Notes under the pieces: generated by a model | The model's database searches: none | The model's input: only the letters and a program-made list of their open reading frames with translations | Told to the model about the DNA's origin: nothing | Made by a program: the position numbers and the translations under genes | Part shown: in pieces, positions 1 to 8,300 of the stretch | How the letters are laid out: the number at the start of each line of letters is the position of its first letter | Numbering within the stretch: the first letter of the stretch is position 1 | Source: Chaetoceros tenuissimus | Taxonomy: Eukaryota; Bacillariophyta; Thalassiosirophyceae; Chaetocerotales; Chaetocerotaceae | NCBI GenBank assembly: GCA_021927905.1 | Contig: BLLK01000050.1 | Coordinates: forward strand, 1 to 31,955 | DNA: 31,955 nucleotides | Direction of reading: 5' to 3'

Positions 1-1355
1 AAGGGTCACCAAATTTTTCAGCAACGAACACAATGACGTTTTTTTTATTTTTGCCCGAAATTTACTAACTTACTAAGTTACTACCGAAAAATAAAAAATG
101 ACTATCATTTTTTTTGTAGTAGCCACACAATAATTTACTTACTACTATACTTATAACTAGGGAATCTATCGTTCGCATCACCTAATGTTATCTATTGATG
201 CGAAATGTCAGAAAGCTAGAAAATAATGGAAGACTAAAGATGGCGTCGATCTGCAGCATTAAATAGCTACGGAAGAAATGGAGGCGAGGTCATGCAGCAA
301 GTTGTCTTTGTTTCCGTAGTTTCTCTCTGGAATGTGCAAGTGATAATTTTAAAGGTTATTTCAAACATGCAGCTTCATCTACTATGATTTATTGCATTGA
401 AGAAAAGTAAGTAGCATTCTAATGAAATTCAAAAGGAAAGATAGAAATATTTGTAAAATAGGTACATGCGTACTACATAGTACTAAAGCAATAGCTCAAA
501 ACCTATTTGTTACTCTTTTTTAATTTCTGGCCCAAAATTTACTAAATTTACTAAAAATTTTCAGAAGTCAAAAAATATTTTTTGGGAGGAAAATTTACTT
601 TACTTAGGCTGTTTTTCACGGTTGCAAAAAGTAGAAGTGAAAAGTTGGGTCTAGGCCTTTTACTTTCAACTTTTCTTCCTCTCCCGTTTTTGGTTTTCAC
701 GGTGCCCAGAAAGTAAAAGTGAAAAGTTGGTGCTATCTTCCCACAAAAAATCAACTCGTTTCGCAGCAAATTTATCATAGAAGTGAATATAATTACATAA
801 ATACTATCTCATATGTTTTTATTACTAGGGATCATTATGGTTTTGATTGTTTGACATGTGTTTTTTGCCAGACGAACAAAAAACACATCTTCTATGACGA
901 CCAAGAGTACTAACGGTAGCAGCAGCATCTAATACACTAAGCCAGCATCATTTCAATTTTTGCGCAACAAATAAGAATGTATTTTGAAATGATACTCCTC
1001 CCTTAGATTGAATGCTGCATTTGGAGATGAATTACACAAGTTGTTGTTGGTATGTTGTTGGATGTGTCGATGATGTGCGTACGTACTGCTTCCGTATCTC
1101 TTCCAACTTTTCACTTTTTCGATCACAACTTTTTTGGGCTGATGCAAAAAGTAGAGGAGCCATGGCCAGACGGTGTCAAAAATGTATTGATAGGCAAAAG
1201 GATTTTGGTCAGCAGTGATTGTACCTAAATATCCTTTTGTAGAATGTCTGACCTATAAATGGCCTAGAGATCAACTTTTCACTTTTACTTTTTGCAACCG
1301 TGAAAAGCGGCCTTACTAGTCATTGTGTAGGAAACTGAAATTTTTGGTGACCCTT
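1..1355. mobile_element. Older inverted-repeat element, partly visible, host of the nested MITE
   Basis: The first 20 bases of the window match the reverse complement of 1336-1355 at 18 of 20 positions (both ends carry AAGGGTCACC). The interval between contains the complete MITE at 607-1312. Without that insert the outer unit would be about 650 bp. An imperfect direct repeat rich in TTTACTAA also occurs inside it (about 39-83 and 512-558). No transposase or credible ORF is present, so it would be a non-autonomous element. The left flank lies outside the window, so a target-site duplication cannot be tested. The ends could also be a chance inverted repeat in AT-rich DNA. Confidence 0.35.
607..1312. 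mobile_element. MITE, 706 bp, PIF/Harbinger-like (TTA target-site duplication)
   Basis: Terminal inverted repeats of 41 bp lie at 607-647 and 1272-1312 and match at 38 of 41 positions; they start GGCTG/GGCCG. The trinucleotide TTA stands directly outside both ends (604-606 and 1313-1315), which is the duplication expected of PIF/Harbinger transposons. The interior has no transposase. A subterminal motif resembling AAGTGAAAAGTTGG recurs near 635-648 and 715-730 in one orientation and near 1103-1118 and 1272-1288 in the other, as expected for transposase-binding sites. The family assignment rests on the TTA duplication and TIR alone. Some hAT or other MITEs look similar, but their duplications are longer. 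Confidence 0.75.
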
Positions 1356-1637
1356 ACGTACTCACAGAGTTCCACCAAAGGAAAAAAAAAAAGTTGCAAA
1401 AACATGTCATGTTCAGAAAATGAATGGGTTATGAGGTGTGATTTTTTTTTATTTTTTTTTATTTTTTTTTTCAACGTGAATGGACAAGGCCTTAGTCAGA
1501 TGTAATTTAAAACGACTGTTTACGACAGTTCTACTTTACTTACTAGGGTTTTATCACTTTTTCGCATCAAACAATCTATGGAGATAGTTTCCTAACAACT
1601 GTAAAGAATCAAATCCAATCAAGAAACTTTCTCTAGA
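1316..1637 (+). other. Intergenic region upstream of the glycosyltransferase
   Basis: No gene is seen here. The stretch holds the right end of the outer inverted-repeat element (to 1355), an A-rich tract near 1381-1391, and three back-to-back copies of A followed by nine T at about 1441-1471. The last 130 bp before the ATG at 1638 would contain the promoter and 5' UTR of the glycosyltransferase, but I see no convincing core element. Confidence 0.5.
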
Positions 1638-3544
1638 ATGGTAAAACTTAAAAACAAAGCTCTTGTTATACGACCTCTTGTTCTGATAACTTGCACATGT
1701 GTTGCTTATGTCATATTCATGCAACTAAAAATTCGATCATCTTTTGTTCGTCCTACTACCACGAAGAACACTAGATACTACAATTTAAGAAAAAATCATG
1801 ATGGCTCAACCTCAAACATTCAGAGTAACGACGACGATAAATATGCTGACGAAATGAAGGAAAGAAACGATAATGATGATGACACTACTCAAAACAATCA
1901 GAGTGGCGACGACGATCAATATGCTGATGAACAAAATGAAAAATTAGATACATTCAACCCATTTCGAGACGTCTGGCTCTCACCCTCTGCCCCTGATGAG
2001 TTTTCATTTTCATCACATACTTGTGTCAATGCACATAATAGAGAAACGGAGAAAAATCAGCCGTATAGATTCATAGCAAGGACTTGTCAGTTTGATAACT
2101 TATATTATCATCCGAGCAATGGAACTTTTCATTACTTTCCTTCAGAGTCAGAGCAAATGAGACTTCGGCAAAGTCAAGCATACTTTCTAGAGTTTCAGGA
2201 ATCCATGACTGTGTCTGTTGGTAATGTACAAGATATTATTCAAGCTGGAAAGGCACCTTTTGGACCAAAAAATGAAATTGTAGATTGGACAAAGTTCGCT
2301 CCTGCAATTCATGTTGAAAATAAAACATTTGCAAGTCATGCCGAAATCATGACACCAAAAGACTTGGTTATGATGGTATATCAACCATTCTACGGCTTCA
2401 ACATAGGTCATCTACGGGATGACTTCTTATCTCTGTTCAGCATGTTGGATATCTTTGGACTAACAGAGAAGCAAATCTTCCCATTCTTTCATGAACATCA
2501 TTTCACAGATCCTGATCCCTATTATCGATGCGCACCTTATACTGGTGGAAAGACAAGAGAAGAATGGAGGAATGATCGATGGAAAACATGTACAAAGATG
2601 TACAAGAGAGTATATTCAAAATTTTTACGATTTGAAACTCATGAAACAGGAGACATTGCTCGAACTGGAATTTGGTTAAGAGGAGTAAATAACTTTATTG
2701 GTCATGCAAATGATACAAGTATTGGCACGATGAAGAATAGAATGCTTTCTGGAGTCGAGTTTGTAAGAATACCGAAAACGCTGATTGGAACTGGTAGATT
2801 AGGACAAATCTCTTGTGCTGGTGATTGCTCCATAGGCAGAGCTTCTCAACTTTATTCTTTTCGCAATTATCTGCTTCGTAATATCTTTTATCCCAATGTC
2901 AAAGTTGAGAAATCAAGAAAAAGAGAAGGTTACATTACTTTCTCTCTTCCAGGTGGTAGCTCACGTCCTAAAGAAGTGACCTTTTTTGAAAACATTATAC
3001 CCATTGCAAAAGCATTGGTTGGAGAAGATAAAGTGAAAGTAGTTGATATGGCAAACGTAACAGTTCAAGAGGAGGCAAGGATTGCAATGAGCTCAGCCTT
3101 ACTTTTTGTCAATCAAGGAGGAGGGTCAATGTCAAGTGTGTTTATGAGCCGAGGTAGTACTGTGTTTTTATATACAGCTGGAAAGGTAAATGAAAATTTA
3201 GATTGAGGTATTTTATACTGTTAGGTAAATCTCACGATGTTTATTGTCCTCAAAAGATGTGCCCAAAGCCGAGAGGAGTTGATGGTTATGTAAGAGACAA
3301 TCATGTAAGTAGATCCCATCCTCTTGTCTTTTTTCTGAAGTAGAAACTCATGAATCATCGTCCTCTGTTTTGCATATAGTGGTGCGTTGGAAAGAAGAAA
3401 CGCTTTGATCACATCTTTTATGAATCTGCAGGATACATTAAGCCAGTTTGGATAGACCCTGTAGATAGAAACAATACTGCCAAGATTGAGGATATGATGA
3501 GAGGTGAATACCGACGAGTAATGGAGAATTGGGATTTGCATTAA
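1638..3544 (+). CDS. GT61-like (DUF563) glycosyltransferase, type II membrane protein, three exons
   Basis: I read this as join(1638..3185, 3257..3304, 3380..3544), giving 586 residues. Residues about 8-30 form a hydrophobic signal anchor followed by an Asp/Asn-rich spacer (about 55-105) with two similar acidic repeats, then a catalytic region, the type II topology of Golgi glycosyltransferases. Near the end of exon 1, NQGGGSMSSVFMSRGSTVFLY (in part) resembles the C-terminal GT61 motif in which a small-residue loop precedes a Pro/Arg-Gly-Ser-x-Val strand. Exon 1 would otherwise stop at 3206. A GTAAAT donor at 3186 and an AG at 3255-3256 join in phase 0 to exon 2. GTAAGT at 3305 and TAG at 3377-3379 give exon 3, which ends at TAA 3542-3544. 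The second intron is firm. The first acceptor was chosen for frame and is less certain. Acceptor sugar and product are unknown. Confidence 0.7.
3186..3379 (+). other. Two short introns and small exon 2 of the glycosyltransferase
   Basis: Intron 1 is 3186-3256 (71 bp, GTAAAT...CAAAAG) and intron 2 is 3305-3379 (75 bp, GTAAGT...CATATAG). Between them lies a 48-bp exon encoding MCPKPRGVDGYVRDNH. A second in-frame reading upstream of 3257 (through YCPQK) is open back toward 3224, so a longer exon 2 with another acceptor is possible, but the TAG at 3222-3224 would give the wrong phase. Confidence 0.55.
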
Positions 3545-3568
3545 TACGCATACACGAAAGCAGAGATA

Positions 3569-4522
3569 CTACAACTCCCATTTTGTACCATCCAAGTCGG
3601 ACTGAATTGCTTTGAAGTCTTCTCCACTTAGTTGAACAAAATCATTAAATGTCTTTCTACCATTCTTTCCCTTTGTAATATCACCTCTCATTGTGTTTGC
3701 TGCATCTTTCGCAAATGCCATACCCAATAGTCTAACGTGTACAGAATGCCAATATCTAGGCATCAAAGGGTCAATCACAGGCAAAAGTTTGAATAAGATG
3801 TAATCAAACCATTCATATCTAGTCGTCTCAGTAACAATCTGACTAGGTTGCATGATGCTTACGTGAACATTGCTTTTACTTGCATTTTCAATCACTGCTT
3901 TTTCTGATAATCCCTTCATCCGAAAGTACAGCATCAACATACGAATCCATCCTAATGGTGTGTTATATTTCTCTAATTCTTTCTTTGTGATTGGGACAGG
4001 ACTCTCCTCGGCATCTACTGAAGACAGTTGAGAAATATATTTCGCACCCTTTTGAACACAAAGCCGAGTGATGGATCCAATCATGTCAATTTCCACAGAT
4101 TGCCAATAGGGTAGAGTCATATCTTGTGGACTCCCCACACCAAGAGCGATAATACATGCATCGACAGTTGTATCTTGAATAGATGAAAGCTCATCTTCGT
4201 TTTGATCGATATCTTGTAAAGAGGTCATAGATATGGTCTTTATCAATTTGCTTTCTTCAGCAGATGGAGATGGAAATGGAAAGCGACGACCGACAAGAAT
4301 AATTTCATTCCAAAAGCTTTCAACACTAGTTTCAGAGATAGTTTCTTTCAATAGAGCCGATAAGACATTAGATCCTACGGCACCATTGGATCCAAATAAC
4401 ATAACTGTAGGCTTCTTTCTTACATTGTCTTCGGAAGCAGATTGGTTGATTCCATGTACACCATTGCAACCGATTAGCATAAGAAAGAAAAGAAAGCAGT
4501 TTAAAACGTTCATAACTATCAT
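3569..4522 (-). CDS. HTATIP2/TIP30-like NAD(P)-binding oxidoreductase with signal peptide
   Basis: This is a single-exon 317-residue protein. Residues 1-24 are a hydrophobic signal peptide or anchor. Residues 40-52 carry a Rossmann nucleotide-binding loop with glycines at 44, 47 and 50 (GSNGAVGS). A second strand, ACIIALGVGS (122-131), fits the fold. Residues 165-170 (QLSSVD) match the position of the SDR active-site serine. YFRMKGLSEK places a Tyr199-x3-Lys203 pair followed by Gly and Glu, as in the atypical short-chain dehydrogenase group that includes HTATIP2. The substrate is unknown. The secretory signal is unusual compared with the cytosolic or nuclear animal TIP30 and suggests ER or plastid-complex routing. 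The gene runs toward the glycosyltransferase, and the two stop codons are 24 bp apart, so their 3' UTRs probably overlap. Confidence 0.7.
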   Translation of the reverse strand: MIVMNVLNCFLFFLMLIGCNGVHGINQSASEDNVRKKPTVMLFGSNGAVGSNVLSALLKETISETSVESFWNEIILVGRRFPFPSPSAEESKLIKTISMTSLQDIDQNEDELSSIQDTTVDACIIALGVGSPQDMTLPYWQSVEIDMIGSITRLCVQKGAKYISQLSSVDAEESPVPITKKELEKYNTPLGWIRMLMLYFRMKGLSEKAVIENASKSNVHVSIMQPSQIVTETTRYEWFDYILFKLLPVIDPLMPRYWHSVHVRLLGMAFAKDAANTMRGDITKGKNGRKTFNDFVQLSGEDFKAIQSDLDGTKWEL

Positions 4523-4828
4523 GTTGATCTTCCCTTTGTAAATTCTTTATTATGAGTCCAGTCGTCGTTCGTTCTGTACTGCACAGAAAGATATCGAAGC
4601 CAAAATACAACCGGATATTCTACCTCTCATAAATGGGACTAGAACATCAACAACTTTCGGAGAGCGAAAATTCCCACTTTTTAGACGTAAAATACTACGA
4701 ACATTTATATTCCAATTCCACAAATAGCGAAGGCTTAAAGCCACTATTCTTATTAAGTCGTAAAGTTGAGTATCTTCCTTTTGTTTCTCTTCTCATAGGA
4801 GTTCTGCCAAAGCAGACATAAATCGAAA
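4523..4828. promoter_or_regulatory. Shared upstream region of two divergent genes
   Basis: These 306 bp separate the start codons of the oxidoreductase (minus) and the broken membrane-protein gene (plus), so promoters and 5' UTRs of both must lie here or overlap. I see no TATA box I would defend and no coding potential. The assignment as regulatory is from position only. Confidence 0.4.
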
Positions 4829-5370
4829 ATGGATTTCTTCCAAAATAAACCAGCATCAATCTTTGATTTATTTCAAACTACATTCCAAATTTTTTGTAGA
4901 GGATGGAAAACGTTTCTGTCTGTATACTTTTTGGTTAACTTCCTTGGTTTTATATCAGGTTTGGGGGTATGGATGGGATTAGCAATAGCTCAATACGAAC
5001 TGAAGGTCGCGTTGAACATTGCACAAGCATGCGACTGCTTTTGGTCTAGCATCTTCGAGGGTGCGATTAATCAAGTAGGTAAGCGTCATCGTAACAGATC
5101 TTATTGATCAAGAATTCTTCTAACCTAGTATTCCAAATCTTTGTCAAAGTTGCAACTATATACATTGGGGGTGATCCATGTTATAAAAGGTCGTTTAAGA
5201 AAGGCTGGAGCAAAAAGTGGACCTTATTTGAGTACTATTTAGTTGTTATGCCTGGAGTATTCTCCATCATCGATAAAATCCAAGAGAAAATTGCTTTACA
5301 TAAACTCGTGGTAGGTGTATTGAAATATATTATAACAACTGCTGCTCCAGGAGCAATTACAATTGAGAAT
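4829..5370 (+). pseudogene. 5' part of a multi-pass membrane protein gene, interrupted by a retroelement
   Basis: Exon 1 is 4829-5078 (ATG at 4829). A 50-bp intron, 5079-5128 (GTAAGC...CTAG), joins in phase 1 to exon 2 from 5129. The spliced product begins MDFFQNKPASIFDLFQTTFQ and contains a strong hydrophobic segment (about residues 28-53, rich in F, L, V, G). After the junction it has GAINQVVFQIFVKVATIYIG, then GGDP and a basic stretch, then a shorter hydrophobic run (YYLVVMPGVFSII). The end of the host part cannot be fixed: homology to the retroelement is clear only from about 5371 onward, so the breakpoint lies somewhere in about 5270-5370. No continuation of the host gene was found after the retroelements. 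I do not recognise the family firmly. The pattern of a hydrophobic pair flanking a xIYxGxxP motif suggests a small multi-pass membrane protein. Confidence 0.55.
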
Positions 5371-8300
5371 ATGAGTCCAACAGAGCGATTAATGGGCGAT
5401 CCAATCCCTCTGACATGGACGCAACCATCAATAAATGCAAACCATCCAAAACAAGTAGAGTCATTTGTAGAAGAGCTACTGGTGCTTCACAAGAAAGGGA
5501 GAACAATGGAGGCACTGGAAGCTGTGGAGGAGAAGCTTCAAAGCAATGATCCATCAGTACGACTAGAAGGATTGAAGAAGGTACTGAGCATTGAAAAACG
5601 AGCAATGACGGAGTATATAACTAGAGCAACACGTAAAGTCCTCAAACCAAGGAGCAACATTGATGTGCCATGGTCGGTGGAACTAGCTATTAGTAAGAAA
5701 GCAAGAATAGCAGCAAGGAAAGAATGGGAAAAGGATAAGGAGAATGACGAAGCATACACCAAGTGGAAAGAATTGCGTATCAAATATGGAAAAGCATTAG
5801 TCAAAGCTCCTGAGTTGAGAAAAAAAATGTACAACTCAATGGTAGAAGAAATGTCTTACAGAATGCATTGTTCTGAAGATTCAGCAATACGTGCAATTTA
5901 CAACTGTGAAGTCTTGAGGGATCTTTGTGCAAAGAACAGGACAGTCTTAAAAGGTGCAAGAGGAAAGACAATGACGCATATCCTCGTCGGTGAACCTGTT
6001 GAATCAGCAAAAACACAGTGGATGAAAATCACTGACAGTGAACTCATTGAAGACATACTGCTACGTTTTAATGAAAAGCACCTGCAACAGTCAACAATCT
6101 CTCCATTCGCACATGGTCCACTACGGCAAATATTGGGAGAAGATGGCAAAGGTAGCCAAGCATTTTTGGACGGACTATTTGATTCGGAGGTAGCTGAAGA
6201 GTATGGTCACTTAGCAACAGCCACGAAATTAATCATTGAGGAATTGAAAATGAAAGAGATAGGAGGAGAACCAGCCAAGTTTGAATGGACCTTCGATGAG
6301 GCAGACTACAAAGAAGCATTTGGCAAAGCACGTCTCAACACAGCACCAGGATTTTCGGGATTGAACATGCATACATTAAGAGCGATATCAACAAATAAAG
6401 AGCTGCGTAAAATCTACGCCAAGGTGCTAGAGCTACCTTTCCGATACGGTTTCACTTATCCTCGATGGGAAAAGACAGTCCAATCCTTACTGATGAAAGA
6501 ACTACTGCCATATGTACATAGGTGGAGAATTCTGGAACTCATGGAGCAAGATTACAACGGGGTGCTTAAGTTAGTGGTAGGACGCAAATTCGCAGCACAC
6601 GACCAGGAATTCTTTCAAAACAAAGAGTCATATGGAGCAGTAAAGAAGAAGAGTGCACATGACGCACTCAACTCGGTGCAAAATGTTCTGGAATATAGTA
6701 GGATAATGAATAGCCCAATCGCAATAGCTCCCAAAGATGCTACAGGTTGCTTCGATCTACTGCGAAGGGAAATCATCAAAGTAATTCAAGAATCAAAAGG
6801 AATGCCAAAGGAGTTTGGTGAATGTGTAGTGCAAACACTTCATGGCATGGAGAGGCATATTCGCTTAGCAGGAAAGTTATCAAAGAAGAGCTTCAAATAT
6901 AATAGCAGCAACAACATTGGTGGCATAGGGCAAGGAAGTGGAGAAGGTCCACAGGACGGAAATGACATGATTGGATTGCTCAAAGACGTCCACACCAAGA
7001 CAACTCGAGGATGCACATTACTTCATCCGGATGGAGTACAGTCACTAACCAGACATGGAGGCGGCTTCATCGACGACCAAATCGACGTGATATCATTGGA
7101 TACACAGTCTGCAGCACAGGAGAAAGAATCAGTTGAGGATATTCTACTGAAGTGGCAAAATCTGCTAAATGTATCCGGAGGTGATCTTAGTATTAACAAA
7201 TGCGCAGTAGGATTCGCCCAGTACGAATTTGTCAAATCCATAAAGAGAGACTACGTAAAGATGAAGAGCATCAATGAGAATGAGACACAAATAGAGCTCC
7301 AACCCAATAACCAGCTCTTGCAAAAGGAAGTCTTGAAACGTCTGGAACCAAATGACAGAGAGAAGTACCTAGGAGTAAGGAATGCCCTTAGCGGTTCTAA
7401 TAACGATGAATTCAAGGCACGAAAGTCACAAGTCGAGGAAATGGCAGGAAGAGTGTCTATGTCACATATCTCTAGACAACAAGCATACATGATACACTCT
7501 ATCCAATACAAACCAGCGATCACATACCCCTTACAGCACACAACGTTCACGACAAAGCAGTGCAAAGCAATACAAGTTCCGATGACAAATGCACTATTGC
7601 CTAAAATGGGATTCAATAGACACATGCCGCGTGCAGTAGTCTTCGGTCCAATGCAATATGGAGGCATAGCAATGATAGATATTGAAACAGAGCAGATAGC
7701 AAGTCACCTGGAGTCACTAGTGAAGGATCTCCGGACAGATACACTACAATCAGAGGAACGAATCATAGTGTTAGCTGCGTATCAGAGATACATGGGATGT
7801 GGAAATCACTTCCTGGAAAATGACCCTAAACACTGGCCATATAAACCAAAGCAATGTAAAACTACATACATCTGGAATATGATTTGGAAGCATGGAATTA
7901 GTATTCGATCCACTCAGCTTTGGAGACCAGTATCCAAGTATTCAAATGATGAAGCTATTATGGATGGAATAGTGAGAACAGCATTGGATCGACGCGGAAC
8001 TCCCCAACATCTGACAGACGATTGTATTGCAAACGCAAATACAGTCCGTATTTACCTTCAAGTTCACTTCTTAAGCGACATGGTAACAGATGGGAAGATA
8101 GATATTGAACTATTTAATGTTGAAAGGCAAGCAATTACTAGCAAAGTTTACCCTCACCAGGACAAGCCAAGCATAAAAGCCAACAACGACTGGAAGAAAG
8201 CAGTGAGAGGAGCATTTATACATGGAGATATGGGTATTGGAAGGACCTTCGAAGATCAAGTCATTGGAGACGAAAGTGAACCACTAAACCTACAGCAGTA

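Noticed and set aside
3221-3541. 106-residue minus-strand ORF across the end of the glycosyltransferase
   Set aside because: It is antisense to exons 2 and 3, which read coherently on the plus strand with good splice sites.
4233-4821. Short ORFs on both strands over the oxidoreductase 5' end and the divergent upstream region
   Set aside because: They are shadows of the oxidoreductase frame or chance ORFs without motif.
5104-5128. Start of the 1547-codon frame at 5104 as a true translation start
   Set aside because: The codon is TTG and lies inside a 50-bp intron whose splice sites join exon 1 to this frame in the correct phase.
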